Assembly (NCBI GenBank): GCA_019915135.1
Contig: JAHLMK010000011.1
Coordinates: forward strand, 1,426,001 to 1,490,000
DNA from: Strobilurus pachycystidiatus
Taxonomy: Eukaryota > Basidiomycota > Agaricomycetes > Agaricales > Physalacriaceae
Direction of reading: 5' to 3'
DNA: 64,000 bases
The translations under genes and the position numbers were made by a program. This document shows positions 21,426-34,666 of the stretch, in pieces. Under the pieces are notes generated by a model. That model did not search any database. It was not told the origin of the DNA and saw only the letters and a program-made list of their open reading frames with translations. Numbering within the stretch: the stretch's first letter is position 1; each line of letters opens with the position of its first letter.

Positions 21426-22121
21426 ACGCTCGGGCGAAATTTTTATAGGCCCGACGCGGTGGTCCGTGCGTGGGAGAGGGCATTGCCGTTTACGGGTGTG
21501 GCGCATTTGGACGACAGGGGCGAACGGTCGCGTCAGTCATTGCTCGTGACGGAAGTGTCGGACTACTGAGGAGCGTGCCACTTACGACACCAGCACGCGT
21601 CGTATGCTCGTTGACTGCCCATGAGGAATTCCATTCTGACGAATTTGGGTAGTAGAGATGTTGAATGTAAACGGACGGCATGCTCTGGGTCTCTCGTCGA
21701 CATGTCTTTACCCACCCACTAATGTAGGGCAATGTGTCCTAATAAAGCCTCAGCTCCTGGACTTTCCCTTGAAATAGGCATCGTCGTGTATCTCAGGGTA
21801 TTTGGAAAAATGGGACTACAGGTCTCCAGTCAATCGAAATGGTGTACCGGTCTTCGGTCAATCAACTTGGTGTACCATTCTTCTGTTCTTCAGTGCGTGT
21901 CCTCCATCCTGTATCCGCGACCCCGCTCAACGACAATGTCACGTCAATAATTTGATGGCGGTGCGATGAAGTTGGGGCTCGTACTCCCCTCCACGCGAAG
22001 ATATCAAGCTACTGACCGCGCAGTAGATCTGGAATGCCACGCGCAAGCGGTTCATTGCGTCTGATTCCACACCAAAATATAGCTATTGAAGGCGCACGAG
22101 AGCAGAGAAGCGACACCGTAG
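21426..22121. other. intergenic, no gene seen
   Basis: About 700 bp downstream of the repeat. The left part (to about 21515) still resembles repeat copy 3. The remainder shows nothing supported. Confidence 0.4.
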
Positions 22122-23105
22122 CTACCAAGCGATCTTTGTTCCATCTATGTTCACAAACTCTCCTCCGTCCTTTTCACGTGTCGCGTTGTTGATAATGCCC
22201 ACCAGCAGCGGTCCTGCATCGTCCGCTTCTATGGCCACTGAATCCTGGAAGGAGGCCAAGACTCCGGTTGTGTCCAACTCTCGATTGGAGGCAGCTGCAA
22301 CATTGAAATCAATGGGCCAAGTAGCTTGACGTGTGGAACAGAACATACCCATCTCGGTCTTGACGACGCCCGGCGCAAGTGGAAAACATGCTGATAGTGA
22401 TGAACAAGATCATCATACATGAACTGCTGCAAAGATAACACGTACTGAGCCATTCATTCTCGAAATGGATCTTCCGCGCGAGGTAATTTACAGCGGCTTT
22501 GGAGACACCGTAGGCGACATATCCCACTGGCGCAGAAATGAAGGCAGTGACGCTCCCAACACCCGAGGTTATGGGGATGAACTTCGGCGACTTCGTGCTG
22601 GCTTTGAGGAGGTGGTGAGTTGCTTGGAAGAGGACAAGGGTTCCTCCGGCGTTAACTTCAAAGTGCTCTCGAAAGACATCTGGGGGTGTCTCGAGGACAG
22701 TACCCAAGTAGCTGGATATTCCTGTGGAGATGATGATGAGCAGGTGAAGATGGGCGCTCCGGGTGCAAGTTACCAGCGTTATGGACTACAATATCGACGT
22801 GGCCATACTTGGCTGCGATGTCCTTCGCCATGGCTTGGTTAACGGCGATGTCGCCAGCCACGAACTCGACGGCGTGGATCTTGCCAGGATATTGGGATGC
22901 GAGGTCGATGATGGATTTGGAAGAGACATCGCGGACGGCGGCAACAACGACAACGTCCTTGCCGGTGTTCTTCGACACGATTTCCTTGGCGATAGCAAGC
23001 CCTGGTAAGACGTAGACATCAGGCGAGCTCGGAAGCGTCACAAGAGAGAGTACCAATGCCACGATTGGCACCTGTAACAAGGTATACTAGAGTCGAGGAA
23101 GACAT
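22122..23105 (-). CDS. short-chain dehydrogenase/reductase (SDR, ketoreductase-like)
   Basis: NAD(P)H-dependent Rossmann enzyme. Start MSSSTLVYLVTGANRGIG contains the TGxxxGxG cofactor motif. Further marks are the strand VVVVAAVRDVS, AGDIAVNQAMAKDIAAKYG, DIVVHNAG (NxAG), the catalytic Ser in FIPITSGVGSV and the YxxxK pair in YVAYGVSKAAVNYLARKI. C-terminal exon reads GPLLVGIINNATREKDGGEF and ends NIDGTKIAW. Introns at about 23005-23053, 22710-22770, 22335-22460 (edges uncertain). The closest feel is the norsolorinate-reductase/C-factor-like SDR group of fungi, whose substrates are diverse. It sits between a sugar transporter and a maltase, both probably catabolic, but no shared pathway can be shown. 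Confidence 0.85.
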
Positions 23106-26153
<3,048 letters not shown>

Positions 26154-26518
26154 AGTCTAGAAGTCTAGTGGTAAATATAGAGCTGCAATTTGAATCCCAC
26201 ATTAGCACAAGTCTACGGGATCCTCTACCGTGACTTACTTATAATTACTTGTGGCCAAGCTGTTTGCCTCGGAAGGCTCGCGCGACGGATGTATTTTCTT
26301 TTTCGATACCAGCGACTAGTTATTCGTGTATCGCTGTCAGCCACTGAGAGCCGTACGATGTGATGTAAGACGCGTTAGCTGACATGCACGGTTCAAGAAC
26401 TCTTGTCGTTGATTTGAAGCTTCAGAGGGCGTTGAGCTTTTTGAAATGTCTGTGGCTGTGAGCTCTGTTTGGTCCCAGTTGCTATTATCGAACAGTGAAC
26501 CGATCGCGCTGCTTCGTT

Positions 26519-27173
26519 ATGTCCACCTACACCAAGAAGAGGAAGCAGGCGCAGGGCGTTGAAGCAGCTCGCTTAACCGATGTTCTCCTGAAAAAACCCA
26601 TCTCCTGGTACAGTCGGGCGTCTTCAACTCCCTACTCGAATCTCGTCAGCAGAGCAGACATTGAACAGAATGTTTTCGCGATCAGGCAGGTGGAGGAGAA
26701 CATCACGAACGGCGACTACACGTCTGTTACCTGGGAAGACGCGCAGGAAAATTTTGCGACGCCTGCCGCTATGGCGTACGACGAAGACGTGAAGGATGTG
26801 CACTGGAGCACGATTGGTATGGTGATGTTCATCGACATAAAGCGCGTATCAGGCAATGGATGTGCGCTGGTGGTCTTGAGGGACGTGAATCAGGTCATAA
26901 AGCTGGAGCCGGGGTACACGAAAATGCCTTGTAAGTCCAATGAAGAACTCACTTTGCCCTGAATCCACAATTCAATTGGACATAGGTTCCATGTTTTTCC
27001 ACGCAAGGCATTGCTCTCCGAGCGAGATTGAGAACCAACGTGATGATCAGAATGTTCGCGTCATGGTCGAGGAGGGAGTGGTGCTGGAGTATAAGATCTC
27101 GTTTTGGAGGCGAGATCTAGATGGTGGGGTCGGAAGAGCCGCCATCAACGCGCACTCGCGAGTCCAAGCCTAA
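26519..27173 (+). CDS. hypothetical protein, two exons
   Basis: Start MSTYTKKRKQAQGVEAARLT. One intron at about 26930-26984 (GTAAGT...CATAG) joins GYTKMPC to SMFFHARHCSPSEIENQRDD. The spliced protein is about 200 residues and ends AINAHSRVQA. Fragments such as DVHWSTIGMVMFIDIKRVSG suggest a folded core with alternating hydrophobic strands, but no motif or family is recognised. No signal peptide or membrane span. Confidence 0.6.
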
Positions 27174-27858
27174 ATTGACGGCGATGGACAGTGTCAGTCT
27201 GGGTGATATGCAACGCACGGCGATCCATATTCTTGGATGATCCAGTCAACACCTGCGACAACAGAACAAGCATGCATTCCTACTGGTCTAACGGACGCAC
27301 ACTCGAGTAGAACACGTAGTAGTTCCTCTTCTAAAATTCAAACAAAGCTTACTCTACTACAATCTAATGGCACTCCTGCTTTGTTCTTTACAAACATCAC
27401 GACGAGCAACAAGTTAAACAAGAGATCAGAGATGCCCGCATGGCCTTGATGAAACGCCGCCTTTGTATTTTCACATCAGATGGAGTTCAGACGGCGCGCC
27501 ACAATCACTATAACCAGTGCGCAGCGATACCTGGATCGACGCTTGCTACGGAGGGACTAACGACGAGAAACCGCAAGTATACGGAGTTACGCACTGGTGT
27601 ACATCGGGAGTTATTCACGGGCCTTGCCACCGACCATTCAAGAACCGACGACAGTATTGGTGATAGTACTCAGATGAGCCTAGGGATGGTCGTCCCGCTC
27701 AGAACACTTCGGTGAAGGACTAACAACTTCGCAGGTAAGTGCAAGCCATATTCCGCCGTGAGAGAGAAATCTAGGTTCTTCATTGGACTGATAGATAGAA
27801 CGGTAGAGAGGAAGAGCCAAAACTAGGCCCATGATATTTAGAAGCTGGTGCAAGACGT
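27174..27858. other. intergenic, no gene seen
   Basis: Convergent 3' regions of the orphan gene and the ADP/ATP carrier. Nothing supported. Confidence 0.45.
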
Positions 27859-29237
27859 TTATCCCGAGCCTAACAATCAATGAGCGTCAGCACAAAGTCT
27901 ATCGGCATCCAATGAGAAGCTCACCACCAGAGTAGACCTGTCCATAGGCAACTTCTTGAAATTTATCATACATGGCAAGGGTACCTGCAGCAGCTACAGC
28001 GCGAAGAACATTCGCACCAGCACCCTTCATAAGGGAGGCATAGCCTTCCTTGGCAACAATCTACAAACACTGTGAGTGAACGAACCGGATCAGCGAGTGA
28101 AAAACCAGCCTGATACCCGGCGTCCCACATAGATTTGTAGTTGACGCCAGAGCCGGAGGTCATCATCATGCGGCGCCTGCGGTCCCATTAGTGAAAGCTC
28201 GGAGCAAGATGATTGGCTAGACGAGCGCCTTACCTGATAGTGTCCAGAGGATAGGCAACTGTACTAGCGCCGACGGTGACACACCATCCGAGCATGAATG
28301 AGGCCAAAAACGATCCCTGAAAGTTACCCACAAGCAACATAGGCTCTTTATGATATAGTGCCTTGGTCAAAACTCGTCGTGCAAGTAAGGGAGAACGGGC
28401 TTACTCAAAGAATCATAGCACCCAAAGTAGAATCCACGATACACGATGATACCCACCACCGACGGAACGAAGCCACGATACAAACCAGCAATCCCGTCGG
28501 CCTTGAGGGTCTGCTTATAGACGTCAATCATGCCTGTGAACTGACGCGCGCCTCCGCCATTGATGGATTTGGCATCGTTGGCTAGGCGGGTACGCGCATA
28601 GTCGAGAGAGTAGACAAAGAGCATGGACGTGGCACCAGCGGCGGCACCTGAGGCAATGTTTCCAGCGAACCATTTCACGTAGCCGGCGTCCTTCTTGAAA
28701 CCAAAAAGGGTCTTGAAGTAGTCCTCTAATCAATGTTTCTCCTCAATGAGACTCGAAGAAAGTCGGTTGACAGGCAATACACGTACTGAAGGCAAAGTTG
28801 AGCGCCTGAGTGGGGAAATACCTAATGATATTGGCGTTGTTGCCGCGCCAGAAGGCCGCTATGCCTTCTTCAGCATAAGTGCGCTTAAATGCGTCACCGA
28901 CACCTGCGTATGGACGCGCAAGGCGGCCTTGTTTGATCTATGTAAGTTACAAGAGTTCATCAGAACAATCCTGCCAGACTATCCTCTATGCCTACCACTT
29001 CATCTTGATTCTGGATGAGAAGCTTGACGCGCTCAATGGGCGCTGCGCCCGTCTTGGAGATGGCCTAGTAGGTGCGTTAGCAATGTTAAAGAGGCGTACA
29101 TGTCAATGCATACAGCGGACACTCCTCCCATCAGGAAGTCGCCTGTAAAGTAGAGTAAAATTGGGAGCCAGGAAAGGATGTGATCGCTACCGACGCGTGA
29201 ATTCTCCTGCGCTCTTCGTCGTCTTACCCTCAGACAT
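27859..29237 (-). CDS. AAC: mitochondrial ADP/ATP carrier
   Basis: Inner-membrane adenine nucleotide exchanger of the mitochondrial carrier family. The diagnostic RRRMMM is present ([16 protein letters not shown]). The three carrier repeats are visible: [10 protein letters not shown]...PIERVKLL (repeat 1), [17 protein letters not shown] (repeat 2) and [12 protein letters not shown] (repeat 3), with [20 protein letters not shown] and [20 protein letters not shown]. Start [15 protein letters not shown] at 29237 joins DFLMGGV; the frame requires a GTCGGT donor, although an earlier GTAAGA donor would also keep the frame and shorten the N-terminus. Several further introns. The last exon is inferred to end VYSGGSG with stop at 27859-27861 after an intron; if unspliced the stop is at 27899. 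Confidence 0.92.
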
Positions 29238-30119
29238 TTGAACAAAGAGGTTGAAAACTGGGAAAATGAGGTGGATTTAGAAGATGATAGCGTCAAACAG
29301 TACTCACACCGCCCTTTAAATACCATCCCAAGATACAATCCAATCATCAAATATCGGTACCTCCCGTCAGACACCGGGGAAGCATCCCGCCACACTTGTC
29401 CCTCCGCTCTTCCTTGTCAGAAGTACAGATCAAGTCATGCAGAATTCCAGGACAAGCACCGAGAGCGCGGAAGGGGCGCAAGGTGGTCCAGAGCTGAATT
29501 TCTGGGCGGGACGGGGGTGTGGAGGTCCATCGGAAGAAGTCGTCGCGGATACATCCTGTAACTCTAAGTTCCGGAGTGAGTGCATGCACCCGCATACACC
29601 CCGGCCCAAGAGATGGTGTCGCCTGGGTCGAGCACCGGCATCATGGAGCTGATGAGTACATCACTGGATGTTGGAGGTTGGACAGAGGACGGCGGAGCAC
29701 CACCGTGACATGACATAACGGCCACACGGGCTCAACTGCCCACATCACTTACGAATCTGCTCCGACTGTAGATCAGTGTGCTACTCGCTTTACTACTTTA
29801 CATTTCTGAAAGCGGCGAGATCGACCGGTCGCTCATAACTTGGAAATGCGGCCAATCGAGTACAAGTATATACTAGAAAAAAAACGAAAACTTTCCTGCC
29901 TGCCTTCTTTACTTGAAGACTTCAATCTTAGACCTTGTCAAACATGCATAACTTTTGTATAATCGCCTATCCTACATACTGAGCTGTATCTATACCTCGT
30001 TCTGGGTGAGGGCGCATCCCGACGTATCTAGTCGGATTGGATAACGTGAAAATGGGTCTGAAGGCCGGCTGTTGCTACAGGTGCAAGTTCAGTCTCATAG
30101 GGTGCAAGGTGTAGTGCAC
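29238..30119. other. intergenic, no gene seen
   Basis: About 880 bp containing the AAC promoter. No convincing reading frame; one A-rich run near 29875-29890. Confidence 0.45.
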
Positions 30120-30900
30120 GCGCCTACCATACAGTGCCGCTCAAGAGTATCTCCGGGCTGGGTGTTGGAGGGGACACCAGTGGCCATCGAGCGGGATGTC
30201 TGAGGGCTGAATCTTGCATCGAGTTTGAGGTAGAGCGATTCAGGAATCTTCGTCGTCCAGGGTTTATATTCGGATTGGGGAATAGGTTGACGACAAGGGT
30301 ACCGACATTGGCTTCGCCATGGCGCTCTTCCGACAGCAAACATGGATCGTGGACGCGGGGTTGGCTTGCTCGCCGAGAAGGTAGCGAAAATAGAGAGGAA
30401 CAGGACCATGAACTGAGGGATGAAACTACGACCGGCAAGTACGGCAGAGGTCGTGGCTGGGACACCCGCATCGTTCAGTGGTATCCAATACAAGCCTTGC
30501 AACAGGGCCAGTCGGTGCTGGTTGTGGGATCGATCTCCGAAGCGCTGCTGTACTCAAGAATGACAGGATCAATCCCGCCTGAGTAGCCGGTTGTGCCGAT
30601 GCTGGGTTTGTCTCCAATCCAGCAGTTCACCACCTCTGGTCAGCGTTGAGGATGACAGGATACCGCTGCCCAGCAAAGTGCTGAACATACGTCGACATCG
30701 ACGGGTGAAATGTTGATGCCGTCGGCCTTCGCATGGACATCTATGTTGAGGGTAAAGTTGGTATCGTAGGAGGGAGAACCCGGATGGAGGCAATAGCGGA
30801 CACCACGACGAGGGTGAAATATGCTAAATGCACCGACATTCGGCAGCGGAACTGGTTTCCCTCAGTCTACCATGTTCCCCAAGATGAGTTCTTCGCAATC
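30120..30900 (-). pseudogene. laccase relic, cupredoxin domain 2 and start of domain 3
   Basis: Minus-strand frames carry AYFTLNIDVHAKADGINISP, AGQRYPVILNADQ, then after a frameshift VNCWIGDKPSIGTTGYSGGI and DPVILEYSSASEIDPTT. These match the laccase middle domain (FTIDGHNMTIIEVDG..., AGQRYSFVLNANQ.VxNYWIRAxPN.GxTGFxGGINSAILRY). Further 3' an SPPTPSPEILLSG piece parallels PPTVPVLLQILSG. At least two in-frame stops and frame changes. It lies in the opposite orientation to the relic at 17.0 kb and overlaps it only around the VPVLLQILSG region. Confidence 0.7.
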
Positions 30901-31288
30901 ATGAGCTTTGTGTCCTTCGTCGGACGTCGATGCCAAAGCTGATATCATCTCCTTCCTGGGGAAAGAAAGGCGGTCAGTAATCCGCACGCCGTAGGTTACT
31001 GCTGCACCATTCCAACGTCGAAACCGTCGCCTCCAATGAGTGAAGATCTGCGCACTGGCGCTGATGTTAGCAAACTCACGACTTGACGGAGACTCAATTC
31101 GAGTGCCTTCTGACTCGTATTAGAAGACATATGATACACTGGCGGCAGCAATGAGAACATCGTGAAGTACATGGACTGAATACGCTAAGAGACGAGTTGG
31201 AACGATTGGAAAGTCAAGAAAACTGACCCGTACCTAAGTATGAGACGAATTCCGTGATGGTGTTGTACACGTTAGATTGTAGAATATG
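30901..31288. other. intergenic, possibly more of the laccase relic
   Basis: Would correspond to the N-terminal side of the relic, but I cannot align it to a laccase. Confidence 0.3.
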
Positions 31289-31955
31289 CTAGAGCTTTGA
31301 GCGGATATTATTCACGGTGCTATGGATGGCAGAGACGTAAAGCTTGTCCTTTTCCCGGTCCCAAATCTGCGACACCGTAAGCCTGAGCTGGGGACGCAGT
31401 GGACTGAAGACGTACCTCACAGCGAGCAGTGCGGATGCGGCCGTGTATGTAGACAGAGTGGGACAGGACGCGCAGTTTCGCGCCCATCTTCGCAGGCTGG
31501 TGCCATATCAAGTTGAGCGATTGGGAGATGCCGGTCCCGTCTGCGCCGATGGCGGCCCCGAGGACGACAAGGGAGGACACGGAGCACGGATCGACAATGT
31601 AAGCCGCGCACGCGCCGTGCAGCGTGCCGTAGACGTTGCACATATCTGCATGCCGGCCGTCAGCGCTCATCAAGGCGGACATGGCGCTCTGGCACTCACC
31701 CGGCTCGACGTCAATCTCGAACACCGTCTGCCCCTGCGCCGCAGCGCCGCGTGCGTCCTTGCCCCAGATGTTCATCTCGACGAGTTTGAGCCGCTGCCCG
31801 ACCTCCGCGCCATACGACTCTTCCCGGGCGTTGACAAAGTACGCGAAGATGTTGGCGCCGAGGCGCTTCTCCTCGTCGGAGACGTTGCCCTTGATCTGCG
31901 AGACGTCGATGTCGGGGGCGGCGGGGAGCGAGTGGAAGAAAGAGGGAGCGGACAT
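31289..31955 (-). CDS. hotdog-fold acyl-CoA thioesterase, C-terminal SKL
   Basis: ACOT13/PaaI-type thioesterase. Start MSAPSFFHSLPAAPDIDVSQ (an in-frame ATG at 31973 would add six residues). The hotdog core is seen in MCNVYGTLHGACAAYIVD (the N-x-x-G-x-x-HG catalytic loop with Asp at the end), SQSLNLIWHQPAKMGAKL and RTARCEIWDREKDKLYVSAI. The last exon ends NNIRSKL, a canonical peroxisomal PTS1. Introns at about 31646-31697 and 31368-31416. Expected reaction: hydrolysis of acyl-CoA to free acid and CoA in the peroxisome. It is a paralog of the gene at 52.6-53.3 kb, with the same exon break before IW(D/N) and the same tripeptide. Confidence 0.85.
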
Positions 31956-32471
31956 GGCTGGCGGTCCATCCATTTGGACGTCGCGTCCAAGTATTCAAGC
32001 AGTTATATGCGATCGGCCAGCCCAAGAGCCTGTTCGGCAGCCCTTTTTCTGGACTTCCATGGGCTGCCACTGACTCAGAGTTCAGTCATTCCTTGTCTGT
32101 CAATGCTTGACTGCATGCCGTTGTAGGTCGACAGTGAGCAACATGCTGGGAAGAGAAGAGCAAGATGCTGGGAAGAGAAGAGCCCTGGGAATAGACCCTG
32201 CATCGCATCAGTCAATTGGATTGCCTGGCACGATCTGAGTTACCGCTAAACCACCGCAGAAAATGCAAAGGCATCTGTGGTGGCGTCCCCTGGGAATCCC
32301 AAAAAGCATCGCCGTTGCCAGATAGATACATGTAACGCTGTGAAGTACCGTAAACCATTCACCGGCGGGACGATGACCGCGCAGCCGAACATGAACTTTG
32401 AAGGATATAACATGAAGACTCAGAAGAGGAGTGGTAGAAAGTGGAGTCTGCCCTAGACATGCGCCGCGAGT
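31956..32471. other. intergenic, no gene seen
   Basis: Promoter side of the thioesterase and 3' side of the LARP7-like gene. A short tandem duplication (GCTGGGAAGAGAAGAG, 32146-32183) is visible; otherwise nothing. Confidence 0.5.
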
Positions 32472-34426
32472 TTACTTCTTCCTTTTCCTCTTCTTCTGTG
32501 TCCCTTCTCTCGGTTCCTCAACCTCCCCTGATGCCTTGCCCATAGCCTCTCTCCGAACCTTCAAGGGAACTTTCTCCCAATATAGCTCCTCCTGACGTCC
32601 TTGCACAACCTCCAGCCGAAGCCTCGTCGCACCATATCCTCCAGTCCCATCCAATCCCGTCACTTGGCTGACATTGCGTTCCTCGAACCAGGCAACCAAA
32701 GTCGTCGCATGCTGCGGACTTGCGACGCGTAAATGACACTGGGAACATCGCGTGAGACAAAGAAACAACGAGAAGAAGAAGAAGACATACGGTATTCATT
32801 CCCTTAGTGAAATCAACATAATCTATCCCGTTCGAGTCCGAGTCAAGAAACGCCTGGGAGAATAATGTTCGTAGCGTCGTCTTGTTTGTCCCGGAATGGA
32901 CATTCTTCACAAAGATAAGACGATCCGGTGGGAAGTCAGGTTGCGGCGTCGAGGAATGAGCTCGAGCACGCCTTGCCGGTGGTTCCATGGGTGTCGACGC
33001 TGCCCCTGCATGCTCTAAAGCACGTAGCGCATCCTGTCGGACCTTGAGTGGAACCTTTTCCCAGTGAAGTTCCCCCTGCCGCCCCTGGACAAGCTCCGTT
33101 TCAATGAAGAGCTCCCCTTCCCGTCCGGTACCGTCTAAACCCGTTTGTTGAGCGATCTTGTGTTCACCGAACCAGGCGACTAACGTCCGTGCATCATGAG
33201 GACCTTTCAGACGTAAATGACACTAAAATTAGCCAGTATCATTATCAGTAGGCGTCAGTAAGAAGACACCAAAGACTTACGGTGTCCATGCCCTTGTTGA
33301 AATCCACATAATCGATCTGACACCCCGCTTGCGAGAAGAGAGTACGCAGGGTGGTCTTGTTCGTCTCGGGATGTACGTTCTTGACAAATACAAGGCAGTT
33401 TGGTGGGAATGAAGCTTCGAAAGGAGGTGACCATGACCGTTTCGTGGTAGGCCGCGGAGCATTATCCAGGTCCTGTTGCCCAACGATCTGCTCCACCAGC
33501 TGAGCGCGATATGCTCGATATTCTTCTTTGAGGGCTTCCCAACGATGTTGTGAAAGACATCGCAGACCGAACTTGGCCGCATCCTCGGCCTCCGGGGTTG
33601 AAGTCACCGATGACAAAGAAGACCGCTCCCAAGGCCAATCCTTCAGTAATTGGTCGACATCTTCCAAATGCTGCAGCGTGACCAAGGCGAACGGCTTGGG
33701 CTTGGGCACGTCCCCCGGCTTGTCGAGATGATGTGGGAGGAATGAAATCCGCTGTATACGAGGACCCGACGTGGGTTGGGAGATCAAGACATGAATGAAA
33801 CGAAATATGCCATGCACTGAGACGTATTGAACTGGGATATTTTCCTGGGTGTCAATTCAGAAGTCGCGCGATGAGTGAGAGACGAGACGTACAATGTAGA
33901 CGGTGCGCTGTTTCCAGTCGTCGCGGGAGAAGGGTTGGGACTGGAGCGGCAACTTTCTGCGAATTTCGAACATGCTGGATTTTGAGGAGGTGCCATGGGC
34001 GCTCCACGAGGACCAAACTGGCGCAGAGAGGACCATTCGGACTTCTACGGTGTCCGTAGCGTAAGAGCGGAGAGCCTTGGCGACGGGTGCCTCAGGTAAA
34101 CCGTGTGTCTGAAGAAGAGGAAGGAGGGGGATGACTGCAAAAATCAGTCCTATATCACGCGTAAATTGAAGAGACGCACATCCATCTTCCGAGTTGTCGA
34201 TTTTCCGGCGAAAGTCCGGGTCCAGAAAGAGGGCATAGTCAGAGAGAGCAAGGGTGACCAGAGACGTGTAATCTTGCTCCGAAAGTCGTGATTTTTCTGT
34301 TGTTTCTGGCTCTTTTTCAGGTGGGAACGGTGGGGGCAAGCGGGATGGCCCTGGTTGTGGCGCGTTCGTTACCAGCACAGGTTTTGGTTTAGTCTTGACA
34401 TTTCGTGGTACGAAAGGAAGAGACAT
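32472..34426 (-). CDS. La-related protein 7 / Pof8-Lar7-like, with two tandem xRRM domains
   Basis: Start MSLPFVPRNVKTKPKPVLVT. After a disordered leader comes a La-motif-like region (DYALFLDPDFRRKIDNSEDG, then IPLLPLLQTHGLPEAPVAKA), an RRM1 beginning TVYIENIPVQYVSVHGIFRF, and then two xRRM units. Unit 1: CLVFVKNVHPETNKTTLRTL, IDYVDFNKGMDTCHLRLKGP, DARTLVAWF, LVQGRQGELHWEKVPLKVRQ. Unit 2: LIFVKNVHSGTNKTTLRTLF, IDYVDFTKGMNTCHLRVASP, ATTLVAWF, VVQGRQEELYWEKVPLKVRR. They match human LARP7 (LYVDLLEGDTECHARFK... LEILSGDHEQRYWQKI). Both units are interrupted by an intron at the same codon (after MDT/MNT, before CHL). LARP7 proteins bind 3' ends of 7SK or telomerase RNA; Pof8 is the fission yeast telomerase form. 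Ends in a basic KKRKRKK tail. Orthology is an inference from domain order. Confidence 0.75.
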
Positions 34427-34666
34427 GGGCTTCCCCTCCGCCAAATTGCGTGCCCTATGCCGTTTCGTGGGAAAACGGTCACGTGTGCTTTTGTTAGCCT
34501 CGATTCGAACCTCGCACTTCCGTGTCAACGCCGATCACCAGCGTGCAAGCCATGCCTTCATAACGGAATTTGCGACACCCAGCCTGTGAAAACCTGAGTG
34601 CGTTCTGTCCTTGCTTTATGTCAATCTTCTTATCAGCGACAAGGACAGCATTTGACTAATTTCTCG

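Noticed and set aside
31344..32126. 260-codon plus-strand frame
   Set aside because: Antisense of the GC-rich thioesterase gene, whose minus-strand frame carries the hotdog motifs and SKL end.
34498..34575. tRNA-like GATTCGAAC block
   Set aside because: No pairing T-stem or acceptor arm; it overlaps the 5' region of the LARP7-like gene.
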